Shown here one piece after another: positions 1-8,960 of a stretch of 64,000 nt of DNA (the first letter of the stretch is position 1; every line of letters starts with the position of its first letter). Both the position numbers and the translations under genes were made by a program. Source of the DNA: Sphingomonas sp. (lineage in GTDB: Bacteria; Pseudomonadota; Alphaproteobacteria; Sphingomonadales; Sphingomonadaceae); the NCBI RefSeq assembly GCF_017304615.1, contig NZ_JAFKLZ010000003.1, positions 248,001 through 312,000 on the forward strand, in the 5' to 3' direction. The notes beneath the pieces are model-generated. The model ran no database searches and was not told where the DNA came from. It saw only the letters and a list, made by a program, of their open reading frames with translations.

Positions 1-1
1 C

Positions 2-718
2 GCGAAACAGGTGTCCCTCGCGCCGGATAGATTTATTGGCGCCGCGCAATTACCGCAAAATGCAGACGCGGACGATCTGGCCCATTGCCTTCCCGAACTG
101 GAAAGATGCGTCCACGAACTAGGTTTCAAGGCGGTCTACCTTAGCCCCGACCCAACCGGCGATCGCCGGTCTCCTGGAATGGACAAGCCATACTGGCATC
201 CCGTGTACAAAAAGTGCCAAGAACTTGGTCTGCCAATTATTGTCCATGGAACAAACTGTCTTGATCATCGGCTGGACATTATTCCACATAACTATCAGAT
301 CGGATTCGTTTGGGAGCAATATCTAGCTACCCAGTTATTCAGTCATGGTGATGTATTTGAGCGATTTCCTGAGCTCAAAGTTCTGATCTGTCACTGCGGC
401 GGTGCCCTCGATAGATTTATCAAGACCGACTATCATCTTGCCCAGAAAGATCTGTCTAAGAACTTATTTTTTGATACTAACGCGCCAGAACTTAACTTTC
501 TCGAGGCAGCGATCAAGCAACGAACGCCTGAACGAATTTGTTTCGGCACCGAAGCGCCCGGGTCTGGTGCATCTGTTCGACCAGAAACGGGAAGGCCCGG
601 CGACGACCTAGTTCCCGTCATTGGCGCCTTCGACTTTCTAAGCGAGCACCAGAAAGTCTTGATCTTCAATACAAATCCAAAGCACGTATGCCCGGCGTTC
701 GGGCAACTCGACCACTGA
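2..718 (+). CDS. Amidohydrolase-2 family protein, LigJ-like, 5' end missing
   Basis: The frame is open to the first base of the window, so the N-terminus lies outside; a GTG at 11 is probably internal. The visible 235 residues are the C-terminal part of a metal-dependent amidohydrolase_2 (COG2159) TIM barrel: a PIIVHGT strand, LICHCGGALDRF, and a FGTEAPGSG...PETGR segment near residue 180. That last segment resembles 4-oxalomesaconate hydratase (LigJ) type enzymes of meta-cleavage pathways. The next gene is an RraA/LigK-fold protein and a ring-cleavage dioxygenase follows, so hydration of the ring-cleavage product is the likely role. A decarboxylase of the ACMSD type is the main alternative. 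Confidence 0.8.
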   Translation, partial: AKQVSLAPDRFIGAAQLPQNADADDLAHCLPELERCVHELGFKAVYLSPDPTGDRRSPGMDKPYWHPVYKKCQELGLPIIVHGTNCLDHRLDIIPHNYQIGFVWEQYLATQLFSHGDVFERFPELKVLICHCGGALDRFIKTDYHLAQKDLSKNLFFDTNAPELNFLEAAIKQRTPERICFGTEAPGSGASVRPETGRPGDDLVPVIGAFDFLSEHQKVLIFNTNPKHVCPAFGQLDH

Positions 719-742
719 GATCATAGCGGCCGGAGTTAGTCG

Positions 743-1360
743 ATGATCGACGCTGCACTGATTGAGCGAGCGAGCAAGCTCTCGTCGGCAACGATGCATG
801 AGGCGTCGGGGCGGAGGGGTGCGCTTCCAGCCAGTATTCGCCCGATCGATCGCGCGATGCGCCTAGCTGGTGTTGCGCTGCCGGTGCGGTGTCCGCTCGG
901 CGACAATCTTTGGATCCACCGCGCTCTCGCAGTTGCCGAGCCCTGGGACGTTTTGGTGATCGAAGCCGGTGGAGGCACGGACTTCGGCTATTGGGGAGAG
1001 ATAATGGCGACGATGGCCGTTGCTCGAAGGTTAGCAGGCATCGTGATTTCGGGGGGTGTTCGCGACACACAGCAGTTGATTTCCCTAGGCTTGCCGACGT
1101 TCTCGAGCGGTGTGGCCATCCGAGGAACCGAGAAAGATCCCACCGGCGCTGGTGCCGTCGGCGAGCCTGTCAGAATGGGCGAAACGGTCGTCAAACGAGG
1201 CGATTTAATAGTCGGTGATGCTGACGGGGTAGCCTGCTTCGACGCGGCCACCGCTGCCAACTTGATCGCGAAATCTGAGGAGCGAGACCTAACGGAAGCC
1301 CTAATCATGGACGAGCTTCGAGGAGGAGCAAGCACGCTCGAAATATATCGGCTTGAGTAG
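743..1360 (+). CDS. RraA-like / LigK-type aldolase family protein (paralogue 1)
   Basis: A 205-aa protein of the RraA/HMG-CHA aldolase fold. The signature is YWGEIMATMA (about residue 90) followed by GIVISGGVRD, whose Arg-Asp pair is the substrate and metal site of 4-carboxy-4-hydroxy-2-oxoadipate aldolases. In gallate and protocatechuate 4,5-cleavage such an enzyme splits the hydrated ring-cleavage product into pyruvate and oxaloacetate, which fits the LigJ-like gene 24 bases upstream and the dioxygenase downstream. The C-terminus is slightly shorter than in typical LigK. RraA itself (RNase E inhibitor) is unlikely in this context. It is the first of three non-identical members of the family in the cluster. 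Confidence 0.8.
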   Translation: MIDAALIERASKLSSATMHEASGRRGALPASIRPIDRAMRLAGVALPVRCPLGDNLWIHRALAVAEPWDVLVIEAGGGTDFGYWGEIMATMAVARRLAGIVISGGVRDTQQLISLGLPTFSSGVAIRGTEKDPTGAGAVGEPVRMGETVVKRGDLIVGDADGVACFDAATAANLIAKSEERDLTEALIMDELRGGASTLEIYRLE

Positions 1361-1430
1361 CTCTATCGAGAGCAATTTATCGGCAGGGTTCACCTGCAAA
1401 CGTGGTTCAACGAACAACGGGAGCACCGCA

Positions 1431-2420
1431 ATGGCGAAGGTCGTACTAGGAATAGGAACATCTCACAGCCCACTCTTAACGATTGCTGGCGGAGATTGGC
1501 ACGCGCGCGCCGAGGCCGATAGGCGTAACGGGAGCCTCACCCTGGCAGACGGCAGAATGCTATCTTACGATCAACTCGTCCAAGAAAGGGGTGAGCCGTA
1601 CACGGCTGTTGCAACCTCCGAGAAATTTTCGGAGCTCGCACAGGTTAGCCAGGCCGAGCTCGACAAGCTTGGTGAAGCGATTGCAGAGGCGCAGCCCGAT
1701 GTCGTTGTGATCGTCGGTGACGATCAGGACGAGCTGTACTCACCGGGTAACATGCCTGCGCTGGCCATTTTTTGGGGTCAGAAAGTAATTATGCATGCAA
1801 TGCCTGATGACTTGCCGCCTTGGATGAAGTCGATGGCCAAGGGTTACGCGATGGATGCGCGGCACGAATTTGCTGGCCACCCCGAATTGGCGCTCGACAT
1901 CATCAAGGGAATGATGGACCGTGGTGCAGACCTCGCGATCTGTAAGGATGTTCCGGACACCAATGAAGCTGGCTTTGGCCATGCATTCGGCTTTCCCGTC
2001 CAGCGCCTGTTCGGCGGAAAGAAAATCCCGATCATTCCTGTTATGCTCAATACCTATTTTCCGCCCAACGTTTTGTCGGCCAATCGCTGTTTCGACATTG
2101 GCGTCATGCTCCGCGAGGCGATCGAGGCGAGCAAGCTCGACCTCCGCGTTGCCATAATAGCGTCCGGAGGCCTGAGTCATTTTGTTGTTGAGGAAGAGCT
2201 GGACCGTTCCGTGGTGGAAGGGCTCAAGGATCCGACCGGAGCGGCGCTGCGCGCTTTGCCCCGAGAAGCACTACTCCAAGGATCTTCGGAAATCCTCAAC
2301 TGGGTGGTAACCGCAGGCGCCGTCGCCCACCTCCCCCTGCGCTCAGCAACTTACACGCCAGTTCGCCGCACTCCAGCCGGAACGGGGATCGGCCTTGCAT
2401 TTGCTACCTGGAAGAAATGA
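1431..2420 (+). CDS. Class III extradiol ring-cleavage dioxygenase, LigB/DesZ-like
   Basis: A 329-aa protein starting at the ATG at 1431. It begins AKVVLGIGTSHSPLL, whose histidine is the conserved first iron ligand of LigB-type (class III) extradiol dioxygenases; VVVIVGDDQDE, GGLSHFVVEE and HAFGFPVQR follow in the order seen in the LigB superfamily. These Fe(II) enzymes open catecholic rings beside the hydroxyl pair. There is no LigA-type small-subunit domain or gene, so it resembles the single-chain DesZ or PhnC-like group more than LigAB or DesB. Neighbours suggest a gallate, methylgallate or protocatechuate-type substrate; the exact substrate cannot be read from sequence. The next gene starts two bases after the stop. 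Confidence 0.85.
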   Translation: MAKVVLGIGTSHSPLLTIAGGDWHARAEADRRNGSLTLADGRMLSYDQLVQERGEPYTAVATSEKFSELAQVSQAELDKLGEAIAEAQPDVVVIVGDDQDELYSPGNMPALAIFWGQKVIMHAMPDDLPPWMKSMAKGYAMDARHEFAGHPELALDIIKGMMDRGADLAICKDVPDTNEAGFGHAFGFPVQRLFGGKKIPIIPVMLNTYFPPNVLSANRCFDIGVMLREAIEASKLDLRVAIIASGGLSHFVVEEELDRSVVEGLKDPTGAALRALPREALLQGSSEILNWVVTAGAVAHLPLRSATYTPVRRTPAGTGIGLAFATWKK

Positions 2421-2421
2421 C

Positions 2422-2808
2422 ATGGTGAGGCAAAGCATCGACGTCGAGGGCTTTGGCCACGGCGGACTGCCTATTCCGGCGGCATCGCGTGTTGGCCCGA
2501 TGATCATGACCGGTGGAGTTCACGGACTTGACTTAGACAACGGAGATCACGGGGACGCAGCACGGCAGATTGGGCGAATGTTCGACAACCTCGCGCGCAT
2601 TCTCGCGGCGGGTGGGGCAACATTTGCCGCCGTGGTTCACATGACCATTTATCTCCGAAGTCCCGCGACACGAGCGGCGCTCAGCGAGGAATGGCTCAAA
2701 GCTTTTCCTGACGCCCACTCGCGGCCTGCACGACATACTCTGGTCTATGACCACCTGCCTGAGCCGATGCAAGTGCAGTGCAGCGCCACTGCTTACGTCG
2801 AGGACTAA
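2422..2808 (+). CDS. RidA (YjgF/YER057c/UK114) family protein
   Basis: A 128-aa protein starting at ATG 2422, one base after the dioxygenase stop, so probably translationally coupled. It has the chorismate-mutase-like RidA layout: MTGGVHGLD near residue 40, DNLARILAAGGATFAAVVHMTIYL in the middle, and ARHTLVYDHLP near the end in place of the usual R-x-x-V region. The classical RidA arginine that binds the imine is not obvious in its usual context, so it may belong to a pathway-specific subgroup that acts on enamine or oxo-acid intermediates. Such proteins are common in aromatic catabolic operons. Its specific reaction is unknown. Confidence 0.8.
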   Translation: MVRQSIDVEGFGHGGLPIPAASRVGPMIMTGGVHGLDLDNGDHGDAARQIGRMFDNLARILAAGGATFAAVVHMTIYLRSPATRAALSEEWLKAFPDAHSRPARHTLVYDHLPEPMQVQCSATAYVED

Positions 2809-2813
2809 CGGTC

Positions 2814-3467
2814 GTGAAAGCAGTCGTCGCGCGACTTTTGGCGCTTGATACGCCGAGTGTATCTGATGCTCTCGACAAGCTTGGTCTGCCGGGAGCGATC
2901 TTCGGTGTCGGCCCCATGACCGTTCAATCAGCGATCGCTGGGCCGGTCGTAACGGTAAAGCTCGGCGCCCCGCTCGCAAATCTGCCCAAGCGGCACCTTG
3001 GTGCCGGCGCCATAATGTCGGCGGAAGATGGCGACATCATCGTCGTCGAGCATCGGGGCCGTATTGACGTATCGGGGTGGGGCGGGCTGCTGTCGCGAGG
3101 TGCCCTAGCTAAAGGCGTCGCAGGCGTCCTGATCGATGGCGCTTTTCGGGATGTCGATGAGGCGCGCTCGCTTGGCTTGGCGATCTATGCTCGCGCTGTG
3201 GTTCCCATAACAGCACGCGGACGAGTTGCGGAGCACGGCTTCTCCGTGCCGATTACCTTCGCCGGGATCGCCGTTAGTCCGGGTGATTACGTGCTCGCTG
3301 ATGGCAGCGGTGTCGTCTTTCTAGCTCGCGACAACGTCACGTCGATCCTCGCGGAAGCTGAGGCGATCTACAAGCGGGAGCAATTGATGGCTCGGTCGAT
3401 CGAGCAGGGAGAACCGATCGGCGACGTATTGGGAGCTAATTACGAAGACATGCTCAAAAGGGATTGA
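2814..3467 (+). CDS. RraA-like / LigK-type aldolase family protein (paralogue 2)
   Basis: A 217-aa protein with a GTG start at 2814, five bases after the RidA stop. It shows the full RraA/CHA-aldolase pattern: a TPSVSDALDKLGL N-terminus, GDIIVVEHRG, a WGGLLSRGA segment and GVLIDGAFRD with the Arg-Asp pair, then SPGDYVLADGSGVVF. The second paralogue has GHA-type glycine/aspartate features closer to 4-hydroxy-4-methyl-2-oxoglutarate aldolases than paralogue 1. It probably acts as a divalent-metal aldolase or decarboxylase on a dicarboxylic keto-acid. Which of the three paralogues is the true pathway aldolase cannot be decided here. Confidence 0.8.
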   Translation: MKAVVARLLALDTPSVSDALDKLGLPGAIFGVGPMTVQSAIAGPVVTVKLGAPLANLPKRHLGAGAIMSAEDGDIIVVEHRGRIDVSGWGGLLSRGALAKGVAGVLIDGAFRDVDEARSLGLAIYARAVVPITARGRVAEHGFSVPITFAGIAVSPGDYVLADGSGVVFLARDNVTSILAEAEAIYKREQLMARSIEQGEPIGDVLGANYEDMLKRD

Positions 3468-3474
3468 AATAGAC

Positions 3475-4122
3475 ATGCAGAATATTGCCGAGAGATTGCG
3501 TGATGCGGGGACGACCGCCTTGTCCGACGCACTGGATCGGTTCGGTATTGCGGGCCAAGCTATCGGCATCCTTCCCGTCGCTAGATCCATGCGGTTTGCC
3601 GGCAGGGCATTCACGATACGGATGCTCCCAGTTGGCACCAGCGGCGGCTCCGTCGGTGATTACATCGACGACGTCGCAGCGGGCGATGTGGTCGTAATCG
3701 ATAATGATGGAAATATGGGAGCGACGGTTTGGGGCGACATTCTCACCTGGGTTGCGAGTGAGCGCGGAATCGCTGGAACCGTTATCGACGGTGTGTGTCG
3801 CGATTCTGATCGTTGCGTCGAGCTGGGCTATCCTGTGTTCGCGCGCGCCAACACAATGCGAACAGGCAAAGATCGTGTCACTGCGGACGCCTACAATGTC
3901 GCCGTCCAGATTGCCGGTGTCAGGGTCAGTCCTGGCGATTGGATCGTCGGAGATTCCGACGGCGTGGTCGTAATTCCCGCGAAAAAAGTCGAAAAAATTG
4001 TTCAAGTCGCTGAGGAAATAGAAAAAGTAGAGGCGATGATAAGGCAGAAGGTGAGTCAAGGCCTGACACTCGCACAAGCGAGAAAAGATCTTGGTTATCA
4101 CTCGCTCCAAACGAAGCGTTAA
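3475..4122 (+). CDS. RraA-like / LigK-type aldolase family protein (paralogue 3)
   Basis: A 215-aa protein starting seven bases after paralogue 2. It has GDVVVIDNDGNMGATVWGD, then GTVIDGVCRDSDRC with the Arg-Asp pair and PVFARANT, then SPGDWIVGDSDGVVVIP. This is the best match of the three to the classic HMG/CHA aldolase layout, so it is the favoured LigK-equivalent. The C-terminus is a charged helix rich in Lys and Glu (KKVEKIVQVAEEIEKVE). It closes the enzyme block of the operon; the TonB receptor starts 32 bases later. Confidence 0.82.
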   Translation: MQNIAERLRDAGTTALSDALDRFGIAGQAIGILPVARSMRFAGRAFTIRMLPVGTSGGSVGDYIDDVAAGDVVVIDNDGNMGATVWGDILTWVASERGIAGTVIDGVCRDSDRCVELGYPVFARANTMRTGKDRVTADAYNVAVQIAGVRVSPGDWIVGDSDGVVVIPAKKVEKIVQVAEEIEKVEAMIRQKVSQGLTLAQARKDLGYHSLQTKR

Positions 4123-4153
4123 CAACAGGAATATCAATAAGGGGAGAGGAACG

Positions 4154-6385
4154 ATGAAAGGTGCTCTGCTAACTACGGTTCTTCTAGCTACTTGCTCGAC
4201 GGCAACGCTAGGCAACTCCGCATTCGCACAGGACGCCCCGCCGCTGCCTCAAGCGCAACCAGACGATTCCCAAGCGGACATCGTTGTGACGGCGCGAAAG
4301 CAAGGCGAAACCGTCCTGCGGGCGCCCGCTTCGATCACCGTACTAACTTCCGACAATCTGAATTCTAGTAACATCTCTAAGGCAAATGAACTGACTGGCA
4401 TCGTTCCCGGATTAGTACAAACCAATGGCAATGGCAGCCTGCCGGCGACGACTTTTCGTGGCTTAGGGACGAATTCGTCTGTACCAAGCGCCGAGCCTTC
4501 AGTCGCATATTTTGTGGACGGAATATACTTCAGTCATCTCCGCGACTACACTTCTCCTGTATATGATATTCAACAAGTCGAGCTTATAAAAGGAACTCAA
4601 TCGACACTTCTTGGCAAGAATACTAGCGTCGGCGCGATTAGTATCGTCACAAATAGGCCAACGAAGGACTTCGCGAGCACCCTAAAATACACGCATAGCT
4701 TTGAGATAAATGGCAATCGACTTGAAGGGTTCGTCAATATTCCGCTTGGCTCCAGCGTTCAGGTGAGGGCTTCCTTTCTCGCAAATAACGAAGAAGGGAT
4801 GGTGTACAATCTATTTCGTCGCCAAAATGAACCAAGGCTCCGTGACATTTCTGGGCGGCTGGCCATTGCCTGGCAGCCAAGCGATGGCGTAGACATACTA
4901 TTGAGATACCAGCACGACGATCGCGATCAAAAAGGCTTTCAATGGGAGCTACTGCAGGATCCTAGCGGGACTGTTTCTCGCTGGGCTGCTACATTCGGAC
5001 AAATTCTGAACACAATACCAGATCGCATTAGTAATTCCGGTTCGGCTGCCCTCGGGGGAACAACAGCTGGCCCCGAGGAATTCGAGAAGCAGCACACGAA
5101 TAGAATTAATCTGCTTGCGACATTCGATATTGCTGACTTCAAGCTGACTCTCCAGTCAGGCTATCATGCTTGGAGGAACCCTCGGTATACAGACCTCGAT
5201 CAGACAGCGGCGAACCTCTTTGGTGTTCAGGAGAATGAATACACAAAATCGTTTACACAAGAAATTCGGTTAAACTCGCCGTCTGGCGGTAGGTTTAGCT
5301 ATTTAGCTGGTGCTTTCTATTATTGGAATAATTGGGGCAACAATCCTATTTCTGGCGGCTCTAATAGTAATACCGCTGGCTTTCCGATTACCGGTATTGC
5401 TAATACGCAGTTAACGCAAAATACGAAGGCAATCTCAGCGTTCGCGTCTGGCAGCTACGACATACTTACACAGCTGACGGTCGATGTGGGCGTGCGCTAC
5501 ACTAATGAGCGTAAGTCCGGAACCATGGCGAGGCAGTCAACCGGAGTATTAGGGTTAGTATCCTTACCGTCTCTTCCGTTGACCGAACTGCAGAGGCTGG
5601 AAACGAATAACGTCGATTATAGTTTTGGAGTTCGCTACAAGCCCAGCAATGATTTATTGTTATACGCGACTTATTCGCGAGGTAGCAAAAGCGGAGGCTA
5701 TCAGGATGGAGCGGCGCTTCCAAGTTTAGCTCCATATGCGCCTGAAACAGCTCTTTCCACGGAAGTGGGCATGAAGCTGTCGTTCAATGGAGGTTTCTTC
5801 GCTGCAGCGCTATTCAATACTGAGGTCAAGGACTTCCAGAATAACTACACTGCTACCATCGGAGGCGTTTCACGTGCGCTGATAGGCAACGCGGATATCA
5901 GATCGCGCGGCTTCGAGATTTCCGGTTCGAAGCGCATTGTTACGGGTTTACGCGTAAACGGCAGTCTTGTTTACGCGGACGGTACTTATTTGAAAAATTT
6001 CCCCGCAGATGGCTCGGTGGCTCTAAAGGGGCAACCGCTTACGCGAAATCCAAAATGGTCTGGACAGGTCGAACTAACTTATGATCGCAAGGCTTCTGAA
6101 AAGGTGGATATCTTCGGTTCGATAAAGTTCGATTTCGCGAGCAAAGCAATATTGCAGTCTTTGATCACTCAAGCAATTGCACCTGTGATGAAAGCGCATC
6201 AGACGCTCAATGCCAGCTTCGGCTTACGCCTCTTCGATGGATTGGAGATCAGCGCGATTGGAACGAACCTGACCGACGCGAAATACGTGACCTTTGCAAC
6301 AGGCATCAGTGGGTCTGGCGGAGCCTATGCAGGATCGGTCATCCGCGGACGTGTGATAGCCCTTCAGATCGCCCACAAATTTTGA
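4154..6385 (+). CDS. TonB-dependent outer-membrane receptor
   Basis: A 743-aa precursor. The ATG at 4154 is preceded by GGGGAGAGG and gives a signal peptide ending near AFA-QD (residue 24). A TonB box (DIVVTARK, about residue 40) and plug domain (APASITVL, LRDYTSP..DIQQVELIKG, NTSVGAISIVTNRP) follow, then a long beta-barrel that ends in the aromatic residue expected of outer-membrane proteins (IAHKF). In sphingomonads such receptors take up aromatic acids as well as siderophores. Its place between the ring-cleavage enzymes and the reductase suggests uptake of the pathway substrate. Base composition is clearly more AT-rich than in the surrounding chromosome, which hints at horizontal origin. 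Confidence 0.9.
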   Translation: MKGALLTTVLLATCSTATLGNSAFAQDAPPLPQAQPDDSQADIVVTARKQGETVLRAPASITVLTSDNLNSSNISKANELTGIVPGLVQTNGNGSLPATTFRGLGTNSSVPSAEPSVAYFVDGIYFSHLRDYTSPVYDIQQVELIKGTQSTLLGKNTSVGAISIVTNRPTKDFASTLKYTHSFEINGNRLEGFVNIPLGSSVQVRASFLANNEEGMVYNLFRRQNEPRLRDISGRLAIAWQPSDGVDILLRYQHDDRDQKGFQWELLQDPSGTVSRWAATFGQILNTIPDRISNSGSAALGGTTAGPEEFEKQHTNRINLLATFDIADFKLTLQSGYHAWRNPRYTDLDQTAANLFGVQENEYTKSFTQEIRLNSPSGGRFSYLAGAFYYWNNWGNNPISGGSNSNTAGFPITGIANTQLTQNTKAISAFASGSYDILTQLTVDVGVRYTNERKSGTMARQSTGVLGLVSLPSLPLTELQRLETNNVDYSFGVRYKPSNDLLLYATYSRGSKSGGYQDGAALPSLAPYAPETALSTEVGMKLSFNGGFFAAALFNTEVKDFQNNYTATIGGVSRALIGNADIRSRGFEISGSKRIVTGLRVNGSLVYADGTYLKNFPADGSVALKGQPLTRNPKWSGQVELTYDRKASEKVDIFGSIKFDFASKAILQSLITQAIAPVMKAHQTLNASFGLRLFDGLEISAIGTNLTDAKYVTFATGISGSGGAYAGSVIRGRVIALQIAHKF

Positions 6386-6504
6386 AGATGTCGGTTGGCG
6401 TTATCTACTTGCGGACGTTTGTGCTTTATTCGCGGCCGCATTTAGTCATGCGCTGACAGAGATAACCTCGAATCAGGGTAGCACTAGGCTATCGAGACGA
6501 AAGG

Positions 6505-7488
6505 ATGTGCCGTACGGTGACAATGCGTGACGTATTTTCGCTGGTTGTGGATGACATCCGCCAAGAGGCGGAAGATGTAAAATCATTCTACTTAAGGAAT
6601 AATGCTTCGGCACCTCTACCAGATGTAGATCCTGGCGCGCATGTCGAGCTGATTCTTCCAGATGGCAGACTGCGGAGTTACTCACTATCGAATATGCCAG
6701 ATCATAGGGGCTTGTACAGACTTACGGTGGCACGTGACCGGGGAGGTAGTGGCGGTTCAATTTACATGCATGATAAAGTGCGAGTTGGTGATGTCGTTCA
6801 AGCCAGCTCGCAGGTGAATAATTTTAAGTTGAATGTTGATGCCCCCAGTTCGTTGTTTATCGCCGGAGGCATAGGCATAACGCCGTTCGTCCCGATGATT
6901 GCGTCGTTGAACGAGTTGAGGCGGCCATGGCGGCTAATATATAGTGCGCGTACCCGTCACCGCGCGGCGTTGTTGAATGATCTTTCCCAGCTAGAGGCCG
7001 CCGGCGTTGGCCAAGTAGAGTTGAACTTCAACGAAGAACCCGGCGGTGTCCTGTTGAATATCGCGAAAATCATAACCGAGCTGCAGCCGGAGCAGCACGT
7101 ATATTGCTGCGGCCCTGAGCCAATGCTTGATTCATTTCGGTCGGAGGTATCGGCCAAGGGGATCGCGGACAGCAGAGTACATTACGAGTATTTTAAAGGC
7201 AACGTTGATGCAGCAACAGACGGCAACTTCGATGTATTATGCTCACGTAGCAACCTTACAGTTCATGTGAAAGCGGGCCAGACGATACTTAACGCCCTTA
7301 CCTCAGCAGGCATCGACATTCCATTTGCTTGCTCTGAAGGTATATGCGGCTCGTGTAAAACCAAGGTAATTGAGGGAATTCCAGATCATCGCGACCTGAT
7401 ATTGAGCTCTACTGAACGGAATAAGAATAATGTAATGTACGTATGTTGCTCGGGCTCGAGAAGTCAGCGTCTAGTGTTGGATTGCTAG
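6505..7488 (+). CDS. PDR/VanB-family ferredoxin reductase (FMN, NAD, 2Fe-2S)
   Basis: A 327-aa phthalate-dioxygenase-reductase type electron-transfer protein. Order of domains: FMN-binding barrel (RSYSLSN near 70), NAD-binding domain (GGIGITPFVPM near 120, CCGPEPMLD near 210) and a C-terminal plant-type ferredoxin (CSEGICGSC with a final Cys near residue 315). It would pass electrons from NADH to a Rieske-type oxygenase such as a vanillate or syringate O-demethylase. No oxygenase subunit is visible in the window. The start is uncertain: an ATG at 6505 (AAAGG directly upstream) or one at 6523. Low GC is shared with the TonB receptor before it. Confidence 0.88.
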   Translation: MCRTVTMRDVFSLVVDDIRQEAEDVKSFYLRNNASAPLPDVDPGAHVELILPDGRLRSYSLSNMPDHRGLYRLTVARDRGGSGGSIYMHDKVRVGDVVQASSQVNNFKLNVDAPSSLFIAGGIGITPFVPMIASLNELRRPWRLIYSARTRHRAALLNDLSQLEAAGVGQVELNFNEEPGGVLLNIAKIITELQPEQHVYCCGPEPMLDSFRSEVSAKGIADSRVHYEYFKGNVDAATDGNFDVLCSRSNLTVHVKAGQTILNALTSAGIDIPFACSEGICGSCKTKVIEGIPDHRDLILSSTERNKNNVMYVCCSGSRSQRLVLDC

Positions 7489-7535
7489 GTGGCCATTGCG
7501 ATTTGCCCCAAGCCCAGAATGCGCACCCGCATACC

Positions 7536-8960
7536 CTACTGGTCGCGCCAACCGAGGCCCAGAGCTTTTTGAAGGGCCACATAGGATCGCACAAATTGCC
7601 CTTGGGCCTCTATGCGCGTCCCCTCAGCCGCGACAGCCGCGCGTTGCGCTTCTATCGAGGAGGTCATCGGTACGACGCCGCGGTCGTATCGTTCTGCTGC
7701 AAACCGTGCCGATCGCCGCGCGCCCTCGACGTTGCGATATGCCGATAGCAGATTTGCGCGCAGATTGCCGAACCGAGAAAGGCTCGTCTCGGCATCGGAC
7801 AGCGCGGCCAGGACCGCCTTGCGGTATTGAGATTCCGCTTCATCGCGCCCAGCCCGCGATTGATCGACCCGCGCCCGGTTACGGCCGAAGTCGAGGAAGC
7901 TCCAGTTGATGCGCGGCAGGAGCAACGTGGAGACGCTGTCCGTATCAACCACATCGCCAATGTTGGGCCCGCCGAGCCCGATGATCCCCATGATACTGAC
8001 CGATGGAAACTGACGGGCGACGTCGACGCCGATTTGCGCTGTGGCTGCGGCGAGCTGCCTTTCGGCGGCACGGACATCCGGTCGACGACGCAGCATAGCC
8101 GCCGGGTCGCCGATCGTGACGCTGGCGGGGATCGTCGGGATTGCGCTAGGCGCAGCGAGCGCCGCATCATGCGCGCCAGGCTCGTCGCCGGTGAGTAGTG
8201 CCAACTGGTCCAGCGTCACCGCGATCTGACCTTCGAGCGGCAGCAGGCTTCCCTGCGTCCGGTTCAGTTCCGTTCGCAAGCGGACGACGTCGTCGACCGA
8301 CGAGGCACCTCGGCTCTCACGCTGCTCCAGCAGTGTAAGAGCGCTGGCCTGCAGCGCTGCGGATTGACGGGCGAGGCCAAGCCGTTGCTGCAGTTCACGG
8401 AGTGTCACGTAATTGCTGGCGATCTCGGCGGAAAGCCGCACTTGGGCGTCGGCGAGCTGCGCCTCGGCCGCGTCTGCCTGCGCGGCCGCGCTCTGGGCGG
8501 CCCGGCGACGGCCGCCGAAAAAGTCTATCTCCCAGGACGCGTCTAGTCCGACGTTGTAGAATTCCGCTTTGATGCGGTCATCCTGCTGTCCTTGAGTTGG
8601 AAGTGCTAGCGATCCAGGCGGCAGGTCGGCGACGATGGCGGTTCCCGTCGCCGAGACGGAGGGAAGCCGGTTGGCGCGCTGTTCCCGAACGGCGGCGCGT
8701 GCTTTTCGGACGCGCGACTCGGCGGCAGCGACGTCGGGGCTCGCAGCCAGGCCGCGTTCGATCAGCGTGGTGAGCAGCGGGTCGGACATCGCCTCCCACC
8801 ACTTGGCCAAGGGAGGCTGCGGTGAGGTCAGCAGAGGGTCGGCGCGGCGAAATGTCGCGTCTGGACGCTCGGCGCTCGCGACGGGTCTGGGACCTGCATA
8901 ATCGGGACCGACAGTGCAGCCTGTGAGTGCGAGGGAAGCTAGGATCAGGTAACGGGTCAT
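7536..8960 (-). CDS. NodT-family outer-membrane efflux lipoprotein (TolC-like)
   Basis: A 474-aa outer-membrane factor. The N-terminus carries a lipobox (LALTGC, Cys at about 15), followed by two OEP repeats of long helices with the NodT-type PSVSATGTAI and QFPSVSIMG motifs. It is the last gene of an efflux operon read right to left: EmrA-like adaptor, EmrB-like transporter, NodT channel, with overlapping stop and start codons. It would form the outer-membrane exit duct of the tripartite pump. It converges with the catabolic operon, leaving only 47 bases between them. Confidence 0.9.
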   Translation of the reverse strand: MTRYLILASLALTGCTVGPDYAGPRPVASAERPDATFRRADPLLTSPQPPLAKWWEAMSDPLLTTLIERGLAASPDVAAAESRVRKARAAVREQRANRLPSVSATGTAIVADLPPGSLALPTQGQQDDRIKAEFYNVGLDASWEIDFFGGRRRAAQSAAAQADAAEAQLADAQVRLSAEIASNYVTLRELQQRLGLARQSAALQASALTLLEQRESRGASSVDDVVRLRTELNRTQGSLLPLEGQIAVTLDQLALLTGDEPGAHDAALAAPSAIPTIPASVTIGDPAAMLRRRPDVRAAERQLAAATAQIGVDVARQFPSVSIMGIIGLGGPNIGDVVDTDSVSTLLLPRINWSFLDFGRNRARVDQSRAGRDEAESQYRKAVLAALSDAETSLSRFGNLRANLLSAYRNVEGARRSARFAAERYDRGVVPMTSSIEAQRAAVAAEGTRIEAQGQFVRSYVALQKALGLGWRDQ

